A DNA stretch of 64,000 bases, taken from assembly GCF_001613085.1 (NCBI RefSeq), contig NZ_BDBR01000002.1, forward strand, positions 186,001-250,000, given 5' to 3'. Positions 37,737-48,012 of the stretch are shown here, in pieces (positions within the stretch are counted from its first letter, which is position 1; each line of letters starts with the position of its first letter). Made by a program: the position numbers and the translations under genes. The notes under the pieces were generated by a model. The model made no database searches. It was not told the DNA's origin and saw nothing but the letters and a program-made list of their open reading frames with translations. Source of the DNA: Nocardia salmonicida NBRC 13393. Its GTDB lineage: Bacteria; Actinomycetota; Actinomycetes; Mycobacteriales; Mycobacteriaceae.

Positions 37737-38984
37737 ACAAAGGGCGAGACGACGAGCACACAGGCAGACGGGCCACGGGCGGGCTCGCAGCGGCGCCAGG
37801 TCAGGCGCAGGCCGAAGAACAGGCGCGCCCAGATCGCGGCGGAATCGGCGGCGGCGTTCGGCGCGCACGGGTATCACAGCGTCAGCATGGACGACATCGC
37901 CAAGCGGCTCGATATCAGTCCGACCGCGCTCTATCGGCACTTTCCCAGCAAGTACGCGCTGTTCCGCGAAGAGCTCTTCCGGTTGGCGGGGCTCATGGTG
38001 CGCGCCGCCGAGCTGCCCGAGGATGCCGAGAAGTGGTCCCCGCGCGAGCGCGTGGACCACTTCCTCGACTCGATGATCACGATGACGATCACCAATCGGA
38101 CGACAGTCGGGCTGGCCCGGTGGGACCGTCGCTACCTCGAGCCTGCCGACTACGAGCTGTTCATCGCCGAGTTCACCGCGTCGATCCGCGTGCTGCGCGT
38201 CCTGATCGGCCAGGTACGTCCTGAGCTGAGCGGGCACGATCGCGCGGTCCGCGCGGTGTCGATCTTCGCGCTGACCAGCAGTATCGGCGACCACCATGTC
38301 AGCGTGCCCGCGCAAACTCTGGCCGCACTCCTACGTTCTGCCTGCTGGGCGGTCATCGATGCCGATCTGACCCCGCCGCGGATCTGCGCGGACGAGACGA
38401 AGCCCGACGCCGACCCGCAGCTGTTCAAGCACGAGCAGCTACTGCGCGCGGCGGTCACGCTCTTCCACGAGCGGGGCTACCCGAACGTCAGCATGGAAGA
38501 TATCGCCGTCGCGGCGAACCTGTCGGCGGCGTCGGCGATATACCGCTACTACCGTGGCAAGAGCGATCTGTTGAGCTCCGCGTTCTGGCTGGCGGCCGAT
38601 CGGGTATCGACGGCGATCACCCCCGCGGTACTGGCCGCCGATACCCCAGGGGAGGCGCTCGGTGTGCTGATCGACCTCTACGTTCGCGACTCGTTCGCCG
38701 AACGTGCCCTGGCCTTCGTCTACTACGCCGAGTTCGGGCACATCGACCCCGCCGATCAGATCGCGCTGCGACACCTGCAGCAATTGATCATCACCGAGTG
38801 GGCCGAGCTGGTCGTCGGGGCACGCCCGCAGCTGACGATGGGTGAGGCGCGCATCCTCGTGCACGCTTGCTTCAGCCTGGTCGTCGACCTCGTCCGGATC
38901 TTCGGCGACGGGGGGATCTGCCCGCAGGAGAAGGTGATTCGGCTCCTCGAGACGGTCGCCCTCGGTCAGCCGTTACCCCGCTAG
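37737..38984 (+). CDS. Tandem TetR regulator with two HTH domains, no canonical start
   Basis: Two TetR units are fused. The first HTH begins RRPKNRRAQIAAESAAAF (about 37806) and continues GYHSVSMDDIAKRLDISPTA LYRHFPSKYALF; the second is LLRAAVTLFHERGYPN, MEDIAVAANLSAASAIYRYY at about residue 195 of the ATG form. The first canonical in-frame start, ATG 37887, cuts off helix 1. From the TGA at 37734 to 37886 there is no ATG, GTG, TTG or CTG in frame. So initiation is unusual, or a frameshift near the 5' end is present. The coordinate given is the start of the open frame. It follows the GMC gene and probably regulates that operon. Confidence 0.7.
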   Translation, partial: TKGETTSTQADGPRAGSQRRQVRRRPKNRRAQIAAESAAAFGAHGYHSVSMDDIAKRLDISPTALYRHFPSKYALFREELFRLAGLMVRAAELPEDAEKWSPRERVDHFLDSMITMTITNRTTVGLARWDRRYLEPADYELFIAEFTASIRVLRVLIGQVRPELSGHDRAVRAVSIFALTSSIGDHHVSVPAQTLAALLRSACWAVIDADLTPPRICADETKPDADPQLFKHEQLLRAAVTLFHERGYPNVSMEDIAVAANLSAASAIYRYYRGKSDLLSSAFWLAADRVSTAITPAVLAADTPGEALGVLIDLYVRDSFAERALAFVYYAEFGHIDPADQIALRHLQQLIITEWAELVVGARPQLTMGEARILVHACFSLVVDLVRIFGDGGICPQEKVIRLLETVALGQPLPR

Positions 38985-39008
38985 TGCCCAGCCGCGGGCG
39001 ACGGCGAG

Positions 39009-39034
39009 GGCGCCCGACCGCACGGCCGGGCGCC
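39009..39034. terminator. Hairpin between convergent TetR and acyl-CoA dehydrogenase genes
   Basis: GGCGCCCG (39009-39016) pairs with CGGGCGCC (39027-39034). The 8-bp GC stem with a 10-nt loop sits in the 57-bp convergent gap. Confidence 0.55.
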
Positions 39035-39041
39035 TGATATG

Positions 39042-40187
39042 TCAGAGTCCGTAGGTTTTGCCGATGATGTCACGCTGGATCTCGCTCGTGCCACCGAAGA
39101 TCGTCGAGACCAAAGCACCACGCACATGCTTTTCCATGTCGAACTCGCGGGCATAGCCGTAGCCGCCCATCATCTGCATCCCCGCCAACGCGACCTGTTT
39201 GGAGGTTTCGGTGGCCTTGAGCTTGGCCATCGACGCCTCCCGAGCGAAGGTCTTGGTCGGATTCGCATCCACCGCGGCCGCGACGCTGTAGACCAACAGT
39301 TTGGTGCACTCGATCTCGGTCGCGAGGTCAGCGACGCGGTGACGCAACGCCTGGAACGTCCCGATCGGCCTACCGAACTGCTTACGCTCACTGACGAACT
39401 GCACAGTATCGTCGAACGCGCGCTCGGCCGCACCCAAACTCATCGCGGCCAGGATCAGCCGTTCGAAGTTCAACCCCGTCATCAACTGCCGCCACCCGTT
39501 ACCGACCTCACCCACGACCGCGTCCTGCGGCAGCAGGCAGTCGGTGAAGTAGAGGTCGTTGGTTTCTTTCTGGTTGCCCATCAACTCGATCGGGTTGATC
39601 TTCAACCCCGGGGTACCGGCGGGCACATGGAACATGGTCAAGCCCTCGTGCTTGCCGCCGCTACGGTCGGTGCGGGCCACGAGCAGGATGTTCTCGGAGA
39701 TATGGGCGTTGGAACACCAGGTCTTCTGCCCGTTGATCAACCAACCGTCGGTGGTCTTCTCCGCGCGGGTGGTGATGTTACCGACGTCGGATCCGGCTTC
39801 GGGTTCTGACATCGAGATCGACTGCGACGCACCACGAACGATCCCCCGCAACACGTCGTTCTTCTGTGTTTCGGAGCCGAACTTGGCGTAGGCGCCACCG
39901 GTGATCAGGGTCGGTCCGATCGCACCGATCGGCAGCATGCCGCGCATGGCTTCCTCGAGCAGGATGCACATATCGACCATCGTGGCATCGGAACCACCGT
40001 ATTCCTCGGACACGGTCAGACCGAGCCAGCCGAGTTCGGCCATCTTGGCGTAGAGACCCGGGTTGTGTTGCTCGGCGTCGTGTTCGGTCAGCGCGTCCCG
40101 CTTTTCCCTGGTACCTGCCTCGCGTTTGGCGAACGCGGCGACCGCCGCCGCGAAATCCTGCTGTTCCGGGCTGAATTCGACGCCCAT
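39042..40187 (-). CDS. Acyl-CoA dehydrogenase
   Basis: A 381-residue FadE-type flavoprotein with GVEFSPEQQDFAAAVAAFAK at the N-terminus, SISMSEPEAGSDVGNITTRA, RKQFGRPIGTFQALRHRVAD and GGYGYAREFDMEKHVRGA, ending FGGTSEIQRDIIGKTYGL. ATG 40187 is preceded by a purine-rich ribosome site (AAGGAGAAC). It is divergent from the nitronate-monooxygenase operon, 231 bp apart, with a tandem repeat operator (40311-40352) in between, so the two units are probably co-regulated. Confidence 0.9.
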   Translation of the reverse strand: MGVEFSPEQQDFAAAVAAFAKREAGTREKRDALTEHDAEQHNPGLYAKMAELGWLGLTVSEEYGGSDATMVDMCILLEEAMRGMLPIGAIGPTLITGGAYAKFGSETQKNDVLRGIVRGASQSISMSEPEAGSDVGNITTRAEKTTDGWLINGQKTWCSNAHISENILLVARTDRSGGKHEGLTMFHVPAGTPGLKINPIELMGNQKETNDLYFTDCLLPQDAVVGEVGNGWRQLMTGLNFERLILAAMSLGAAERAFDDTVQFVSERKQFGRPIGTFQALRHRVADLATEIECTKLLVYSVAAAVDANPTKTFAREASMAKLKATETSKQVALAGMQMMGGYGYAREFDMEKHVRGALVSTIFGGTSEIQRDIIGKTYGL

Positions 40188-40286
40188 AGTGAAGTTCTCC
40201 TTCGATTTTCGGTCAGATGAGAGCCAGGTCGCTCGCGCGAGAGCGCGGACGCAGGATCCACCGAGTCGAGGTGGGGAGTGTGGCCG

Positions 40287-40310
40287 TTGACACAGCAGCC
40301 CCTACCCAGA

Positions 40311-40314
<4 letters not shown>
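40287..40314 (+). promoter_or_regulatory. Promoter for the nitronate-monooxygenase operon
   Basis: TTGACA at 40287-40292 and GATAAG at 40309-40314 are separated by 16 bp. The -10 match is partial. The -10 overlaps the first copy of the tandem repeat, as expected if a repressor blocks it. Transcription would start about 40320 and reach ATG 40419. Confidence 0.45.
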
Positions 40315-42195
<1,881 letters not shown>

Positions 42196-42199
<4 letters not shown>

Positions 42200-43749
42200 A
42201 CCTCGACGTGGAACCGATCCGTTCGCGCCGCAACCACTGGATGAACCAGGTCGCCCTGCAGGCGACGGTCAAACCCGACGCCGCCGCCGTGCGGTTTCGC
42301 GGGGTCGACACGAGCTGGCAGCAGCTGCACGAGCGCTCCGAAGCCTTCGCCGACGCGCTCGCCCGCCGCGGTGTCGGTTTCGGTGACCGCGTCCTGGTGT
42401 TGATGCTCAACAGCACCGAATACCTCGAGGCGGTCTTCGGGATCAATACCCTGGGCGCCATCGCCGTCCCGGTGAACTTCCGGCTCACCCCACCGGAGAT
42501 CCTGTACCTGATCGCCGACAGCGGCGCCGAGGCGATCGTGACCGACACCGCCTTGGCACCTCTCGTCGCGGCGGTGCGCGCGCAGACCGGCGCACTGACC
42601 ACCTGCGTCGTCGTCGGCGGCGAAACCGGTGACGGCACAGAGGGTTATGAGCAACTGCTGGCCGAGGAGGGTGCACCCCATCCCGCGGTCGACGTCAGGG
42701 AGGACTCGGCCGCGCTGATCATGTACACCTCGGGGACGACCGGCAGCCCCAAGGGCGCGGTCCTGACCCACACCAATATGCAGGCCCAAGCGCTCACCTG
42801 TATCCGCGCGATGCAGTACACCACCGAGGATGTCGCCTTCTGCGCGGCGCCGCTGTTCCACATCGCCGGATTGGGCAGCATCGCACCGTGTTTCGTGCTC
42901 GGCACCCTCACCGTGCTGCATCCGCTGCTCGCCTTCGACGCCGGTCAGGTACTCGACGCATGGGAGCGCGAGAAGGCCACCTCGGTGTTCCTGGTACCGG
43001 CGCAGTGGCAGATAGTGTGCGCCGATCCGACTGTGCGCGAGCGTGATCTGCGCCTGCGGGTGATCAGTTGGGGCGCGGCCCCGGCCTCTGACACCGTCTT
43101 GCAGGCGATGGCCGACACGTTCCCCGACGCCTTGAACATCGCGGTCTTCGGGCAAACCGAGATGTCGCCGATCACCTGTGTCCTCGAGGGCAAGGACGCG
43201 ATCCGCAAACTCGGCTCCGTGGGGCAGCCGATTCCGACCATCGCCGCCCGCGTCGTCGACGACGAGATGAACGATGTCGCTCCCGGCGAGATCGGCGAGA
43301 TCGTCTACCGGGGCCCGACCATGATGCGCGAATACTGGAACAAGCCCGAGGCGACCGCCGAAGCGTTCGAAGGCGGCTGGTTCCATTCCGGTGACCTGGT
43401 CCGTCGAGACGAAGAGGGATTCGTCTACGTCGTCGACCGGAAGAAGGACATGATCATCTCCGGCGGTGAGAACATCTACTGCGCCGAGGTGGAGAACGTC
43501 CTGTTCGCCCACCCCGCCGTGCGCGAAGCCGCGGTCATCGGGCGCGCGGACGACAAGTGGGGTGAGGTCGCCATCGCGGTGGTCGTCGCCGAGCCCGACG
43601 CCGAACTCACCCTCGTCGCCCTCGCCCCGCACTTCGACGCCAATCTGGCCAGGTACAAGCATCCCAAGGATCTGATCGTCGTCGACGAGCTGCCGCGCAA
43701 CGCGGGCGGCAAGGTGATCAAACACTTGCTCCGCAAGGAACACGCCTGA
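42196..43749 (+). CDS. Acyl-CoA ligase (FadD family)
   Basis: A 517-residue adenylate-forming enzyme: IMYTSGTTGSPKGAVLTHTN (P-loop), GQTEMSPITC (A5), FHSGDLVRRDEEG (A7) and PRNAGGKVIKHLLRKE with the C-terminal Lys. It makes the CoA thioester feeding the upstream hydratase and monooxygenase. Short-medium chain FadD type. It ends the three-gene operon at a strong hairpin (43771). Confidence 0.9.
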
Positions 43750-43770
43750 GAGCGATCCCGCAGGAGACCA

Positions 43771-43806
43771 CGACGCCCCGTAGCGCCTCGGCGCTACGGG
43801 GCGTCG
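43771..43806. terminator. Strong hairpin terminator
   Basis: CGACGCCCCGTAGCGC (43771-43786) pairs perfectly with 43791-43806 across a CTCG loop. A second small hairpin (GTGCGTA/TACGCAC, 43807-43824) follows directly. Confidence 0.82.
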
Positions 43807-43824
43807 GTGCGTAGCGGTACGCAC

Positions 43825-43880
43825 CGAAGGCTTCCCTTGAGTTGATTAGTCGAATATCATCTCAATGTATCAAGCCTTCG
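43825..43880. promoter_or_regulatory. Nested inverted repeats upstream of the first MpaB gene
   Basis: CGAAGGCTT (43825-43833) and AAGCCTTCG (43872-43880) are 9-bp arms. Within lie TTGAG/CTCAA (43837-43841, 43861-43865) and TTGAT/ATCAA (43842-43846, 43869-43873), so three pairs are nested. The inner part is AT-rich and probably contains the promoter of the gene at 43908. Confidence 0.4.
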
Positions 43881-43907
43881 TGGCTCAGAAGAAGGAGACG
43901 CAGGACT

Positions 43908-44792
43908 ATGCGTGAAGTTTCAACGGTGAGCGATCCCGTCATGGTCGACGATCTCGGCGAGGTCCTGACGTGCCGCTACGGCACTGTCGAGGATTTCGAT
44001 ATCGAGCGATTTCTCGACGGGATCGGCGCTTTCGCCGGGGCCGGTGCGAATGTCATTGTGCAGCTGGCGAACCGGCCGGTGGGGTACGGCGTCGTCCAGA
44101 GCACCGTCGACTCCGGCCGCGCCGATGTCCATCCGTGGAAGCGGCTGCGCACCACGCTGACCTACATCGCGGTGGCGATGCTGGGTACCGAGGACGACCG
44201 GGACGTGTATCGACAGGCCGTCGGTAGCGTCCATCGACGCGTTCGTTCGGCGCCGGGTGCCGAGGTGAAGTACAACGCGTTCGATCCCGAGCTGCAGAAG
44301 TGGGTCGCGGTCTGCCTGTGCTGGGGAGTCATGGATACCCACGAACGTCTCTACGGTCCACTGGACAAGGCCACCAAGGAGGTCTTCGTGCAGTACGGGG
44401 CCAAGTTCGGCACCGGATTGCAGATGCGGCCCGACATGTGGCCCGCCGACCTGGCGGCTTTCGAAAGCTATTTCGAAGCCGGGCTGGCGAGCATGCAGAT
44501 CGACGACGTGGTCGCCGAATACCTGCGCAAGCTTGTCGGCTTGCGAAATGTGCCGAGGCCACGCGCTCTTGCCAATTTTCATCGTTTCGCCGTCACCGGT
44601 CTGCTGCCCGAGACCATGCGCGCGCAGCTCTACCTTCCGTGGACCGACGCGCAGGAGCGGCGGCATCGGCTGATGTTCCGAGCCATCGGAACCGTCTACG
44701 GACGGTTACCCGTCCGCGCGCGGATCGAGCCGTACGCGGCCGTGCTCTGGGACATGCGGCGTCGGCACCGACTCGGCCGCCCCTTGGTCTGA
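43908..44792 (+). CDS. MpaB-family (DUF2236) oxygenase-like protein
   Basis: A 294-residue DUF2236 protein. ANVIVQLANRPVGYGVVQST begins the all-helical core and DPELQKWVAVCLCWGVMDTH carries the W-V-H part of the heme/oxygen-binding pocket of the family; the C-terminal region ends in basic helices (WDMRRRHRLG). MpaB-like proteins such as rubber oxygenase Lcp bind heme b and cleave polyenes; whether this one is catalytic is unknown. ATG 43908 follows AAGGAGACG. A second, divergent-in-sequence copy lies at 48013-48768. Confidence 0.82.
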   Translation: MREVSTVSDPVMVDDLGEVLTCRYGTVEDFDIERFLDGIGAFAGAGANVIVQLANRPVGYGVVQSTVDSGRADVHPWKRLRTTLTYIAVAMLGTEDDRDVYRQAVGSVHRRVRSAPGAEVKYNAFDPELQKWVAVCLCWGVMDTHERLYGPLDKATKEVFVQYGAKFGTGLQMRPDMWPADLAAFESYFEAGLASMQIDDVVAEYLRKLVGLRNVPRPRALANFHRFAVTGLLPETMRAQLYLPWTDAQERRHRLMFRAIGTVYGRLPVRARIEPYAAVLWDMRRRHRLGRPLV

Positions 44793-44863
44793 GACCGGCG
44801 AGGTTGCGGGCCACCGGCCGACCACATTATGTTCGGGCTCTTGTCAGCTGAGGGGAATGGGAT

Positions 44864-45538
44864 ATGGCCGAGTCGATCAGGTTGCTGGCCCGGATTCGCG
44901 GGCACGGCGGTGTCGAACGCGAAAACGCCGATGTCCTGAACGGCGCCTTGGCCGCTTTTCTGGACTTCGGGATCAAGCGCACCAGCATGGGCGAGGTGGC
45001 CCGCCGCGGCGGGCTGTCCTTGGCGACCCTGTACCGCCGGTTCGGTGGCAAGACCGACGTGGTCCAGGCGGTGGGGCTCTGGCAGGTGCGCCACCTGCTG
45101 GAGCAGGCCGACGCCTCGATGCGTCGGCAGGCGGAGGAGGGCGCCAGCGCCGAGGACCAGATTGTCGAACTGTTCGTCGCCTTCGCCCTCGGCCTGCGGG
45201 AGAACCCGCTGCTGGACCGCCTGCTCGCCACCGACGCCGCCACCGTGCTGCCCTACCTCACCACCGGTGGGGCGCCGGTGATCGAACTCGGTCGAGACTT
45301 CTTGGCCGAGTTCATCACCCGCTTGCAGGAGGCAGGCAAGCTCCCCGCCTACGACCCGCTGCCCGTAGCCGAGTTGGTGGCCCGCACCGCGCTGTCGTTG
45401 GTACTGACCAAGCCGACGGTCATCCCGCTCGACGACGAGGTCGCGGCACGCAAGTTCGCCCGCGATCACATCGCCCCCGGATTCCGTCCGCTGGACGTGT
45501 GCGCCGCTACCGAAGAGGCCGATACCGAGCCTCGCTAG
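44864..45538 (+). CDS. TetR-family regulator
   Basis: A 224-residue TetR protein. The HTH runs AAFLDFGIKRTSMGEVARRG, LSLATLYRRFGGKTDVVQAV; the helical ligand domain follows. ATG 44864 has GAGGGGA upstream. It is convergent with the aldehyde dehydrogenase (45624-47153), separated by a large hairpin, and the dehydrogenase promoter carries a TetR-type palindrome (47196-47226), so that gene is a reasonable target. It is not linked to the upstream MpaB gene by overlap (71 nt apart). Confidence 0.82.
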   Translation: MAESIRLLARIRGHGGVERENADVLNGALAAFLDFGIKRTSMGEVARRGGLSLATLYRRFGGKTDVVQAVGLWQVRHLLEQADASMRRQAEEGASAEDQIVELFVAFALGLRENPLLDRLLATDAATVLPYLTTGGAPVIELGRDFLAEFITRLQEAGKLPAYDPLPVAELVARTALSLVLTKPTVIPLDDEVAARKFARDHIAPGFRPLDVCAATEEADTEPR

Positions 45539-45567
45539 GCCCCACGCGTGGGGCAGAGAACACCGCT

Positions 45568-45615
45568 CGCCTCGAGTGGATGTGTCACCGACCGGTGACA
45601 CATCCACTCGAGGCG
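45568..45615. terminator. Very long perfect hairpin between convergent genes
   Basis: An arm of 23 bp (45568-45590; starts CGCCTCGAGTGGATG) is a perfect complement of 45593-45615, with only two bases between. It separates convergent TetR and aldehyde dehydrogenase genes. No T-tract; stem size alone could stop transcription from both sides. Confidence 0.75.
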
Positions 45616-45623
45616 CAGCTCAC

Positions 45624-47153
45624 TTACTTGCCGAAGCGGCGTCGACCGCGCGCACCGGCCACGCGCATCGCGTTGCGCATGAATCCGAAGTTCTTCAGGC
45701 TGTACGGGTACCAGACCAGTTCGGACTTCTGCGTCGGCAGTGCCGGAGCCGTGATCGCCTGCTTACGGCAGTACTTGCGCACGCCGTCCGCGCCGCCGAA
45801 GCGGTACCCGGTGCCGGACTGTCCCCAACCACCGTGGGGGAGCGCGAAGTTGAACAGGTTGATGGTGGCGTCGTTGATGTTCACCGCGCCGACGGTCAAG
45901 CGCCGCGCGATCGACTGCCCGCGGGACTTGTTGCCCGTCCACACCGACGCCGACAGTCCGTACTCTGAGTCGTTGGCGAGCTTGATCGCCTCGTTCTCAT
46001 CGGCGACCTTGATGACCGGGATGGTCGGGCCGAAGGTTTCCTCGGTGATGCACGACATCGAGTGGTCGACGTCGACCAGCACGGTCGGTTCGAAGAAGTT
46101 CCCCTCGCCTGTGGCCTTTCCGCCGGTGAGCGCGCGCGCTCCGCCGGCGATCGCGTCGTCGACGTGGCGGGTGACGATGTCGAGCTGGGCCTGGTTGGCG
46201 AGCGGGCCGATATCGATGTTTCCGCTGCGATCGTCGCGGCCGATCCTCAGCGACTTGACGTGGGTGACCAGCTTGTCGACGAACGCGTCGTACACCGGAG
46301 CTTCGACATAGACCCGCTCCACCGACACGCACAGCTGTCCGGCATTGGTCAGCGCGCCGAAGGCGATGCCGTTGGCCGCACGGTCGAGATCGGCGTCTGC
46401 GAGCACGATCGCCGGGTCTTTGCCGCCCATCTCGAGGCTGTAGGGCAGCGTGCGTTCGGCGCACGCGACGGCGATGCGGCGCCCGGTGTTGCCGGAGCCG
46501 GTGAACTGGATGAAATCAGCGTTCTCGACCACCGCGGCGCCGGCGGCTCCGGCGCCGGAGACCACCGTGAACACCGGCGGCGCGCCGATCTCGGCCCAGC
46601 CGCGGGCGAGCGCGAGCGGGGTCAGCGGGGTCACCTCCGACGGCTTGAGCAGCACGGCGGCACCCGCGGCGAGCGCCGGGACGAGATCGGAGGCAGGCAT
46701 GGCGAGGGGAAAGTTCCACGGCGTGATGATGCCGACCACCGGATACGGCGTGTAGGTGGTGGTCAACTTCTTGATCCGCATCAGCGGGGTGTGGGGGCTC
46801 ACGGCGGTGTCGGCGAGAAACTTCGCAGCGTTGCGTGCGTAGTAGCCCAGCAGATCGACAGTGAACGCGACCTCGACCTCGGCCTCCACGCGGGGCTTTC
46901 CCGACTCGTCCTGAATCGAATCCGCCAGCTCGTCGGTGTGGTCGAGCACCCAATCCTGCAGCTTGAGCAGCCACTGCTTCCGTCCGGACGCGCTGATCGA
47001 AGCCCACCGCGGCTGCGCCTTGCGCAGCGCGGAGGCGGCTGCGGCTACTTCCTCCGGGGTCGACACGGCGACGGTGCCGACGAGTTCTCCGGATGCCGGG
47101 TTGCGAACAGCCAGCTCAGTGGCGTCGACGGTGGGTGTTGCGGATTCAGACAC
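45624..47153 (-). CDS. Aldehyde dehydrogenase family protein
   Basis: A 509-residue NAD(P)-dependent aldehyde dehydrogenase. PYPVVGIITPWNFPLAMPAS forms the cofactor pocket, FIQFTGSGNTGRRIAVACAE the loop, SLEMGGKDPAIV holds the general-base Glu, and NAGQLCVSVERVYV the nucleophilic Cys. C-terminal NDATINLFNFALPHGGWGQSG closes it. Sequence pattern is that of succinate-semialdehyde-like dehydrogenases; substrate not certain. An operator-like palindrome is 43-73 nt upstream of the ATG. Convergent with a TetR gene. Confidence 0.9.
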   Translation of the reverse strand: MSESATPTVDATELAVRNPASGELVGTVAVSTPEEVAAAASALRKAQPRWASISASGRKQWLLKLQDWVLDHTDELADSIQDESGKPRVEAEVEVAFTVDLLGYYARNAAKFLADTAVSPHTPLMRIKKLTTTYTPYPVVGIITPWNFPLAMPASDLVPALAAGAAVLLKPSEVTPLTPLALARGWAEIGAPPVFTVVSGAGAAGAAVVENADFIQFTGSGNTGRRIAVACAERTLPYSLEMGGKDPAIVLADADLDRAANGIAFGALTNAGQLCVSVERVYVEAPVYDAFVDKLVTHVKSLRIGRDDRSGNIDIGPLANQAQLDIVTRHVDDAIAGGARALTGGKATGEGNFFEPTVLVDVDHSMSCITEETFGPTIPVIKVADENEAIKLANDSEYGLSASVWTGNKSRGQSIARRLTVGAVNINDATINLFNFALPHGGWGQSGTGYRFGGADGVRKYCRKQAITAPALPTQKSELVWYPYSLKNFGFMRNAMRVAGARGRRRFGK

Positions 47154-47195
47154 ATTTTCTCCTGGATAGCCGTATCGGTCTACAGACCACCTTAG

Positions 47196-47226
47196 ACAGA
47201 GTGAGATGTTTTGTATATCACTCTGT
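47196..47226. promoter_or_regulatory. Palindrome ACAGAGTGA-N13-TCACTCTGT upstream of the aldehyde dehydrogenase
   Basis: Perfect 9-bp arms, 47196-47204 and 47218-47226, surround an AT-rich spacer containing TTTTGTAT. It lies 43 bases before the start codon. A TetR-class dimer site. The remainder, 47227-47552, holds a short hydrophobic frame (47389) with a GGGGAG ribosome site that I cannot support as a gene, plus a frame discussed in the next entry. Confidence 0.6.
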
Positions 47227-47552
47227 CACGAGATGGATCATGCTGTTGTTCTGCTGGGTGGGGGAGGGCTCGCCGAAGCGGCATCTGGTGACGCCGGTAG
47301 CCGGGACGCCCGTCGAGCTGCCGTTCAGGTGCTGCGACCGCCCGGCGCGGAGCTCTGGCCCTGCCCGCGAAAGGGGAGTAGATCAGTCATGTTCATGGGC
47401 TATTTCTCGGGCCTCGCGATATTCGGAAAGGTGGCAGCCGTGATTGACTGCCTTATGTTACCGAGCATTCTCTCGTAAACGAAGAGGAAGTGGGACCGAA
47501 ATGGTGATCAGGCAACCCGTGGCGGCTTTTGCTGGGTTCGCGGCCCAGCGCG

Positions 47553-47945
47553 ATGGGCGCCACGGCCGACGCCTCGAGTCCGGTGGCGAACGTGCTCGGC
47601 GCCGATTTGCCCCACGGCTTCTTCCTGATGGTCAAACGTGCGGGGGCCCTGGTCCCTCAGGTCAAGCTTCTCGACGAGAAGATCTTGGCGCAGGATCACG
47701 CCTATGCCGTCCAGTTGGGTGGTGAGTACGTCGATTTCTTCAACGACGGTGAGAACGTCGGCACCTTCCGGAATCCCCCGTCGGGTCAGGCCATCGATGT
47801 GCTCGGGCTGCCCGCGCCGCTGGCGGGCCAGGCGTGGTTGGACGGCAGTTTCCCGCTGCCCATCCCGGAATACAACGCGCAGCCGCAGACTTTGACGGTG
47901 ACCAGGTACCGCCAAGGCCCTTCCGAGTCGACACCACTGCTGTAG
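47553..47945 (+). CDS. Hypothetical protein with uncertain start
   Basis: A 130-residue frame that reads as true coding: LPHGFFLMVKRAGALVPQVK, QDHAYAVQLGGEYVDFFNDG, then a Pro/Gly-rich C-terminal part. I do not recognise the family. ATG 47553 lacks a ribosome site; TTG 47529 is in frame. ATG 47501, in another frame, is preceded by AGAGGAAG and codes MVIRQPVAAFAGFAAQ. A frameshift between 47501 and 47553 could have separated the real start from the body. It is convergent with the MpaB gene at 48013. Confidence 0.45.
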   Translation: MGATADASSPVANVLGADLPHGFFLMVKRAGALVPQVKLLDEKILAQDHAYAVQLGGEYVDFFNDGENVGTFRNPPSGQAIDVLGLPAPLAGQAWLDGSFPLPIPEYNAQPQTLTVTRYRQGPSESTPLL

Positions 47946-48012
47946 CGCAGGCCCGGGCAGGCGGGGGCGCGGTCTCCGTCTGCCCGGACTGGGGGGTAGA
48001 TGGATCTTCCTT

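Noticed and set aside
47389..47480. A 29-residue hydrophobic peptide frame with a GGGGAG site
   Set aside because: Too short to defend without conservation and it overlaps nothing that would couple it.
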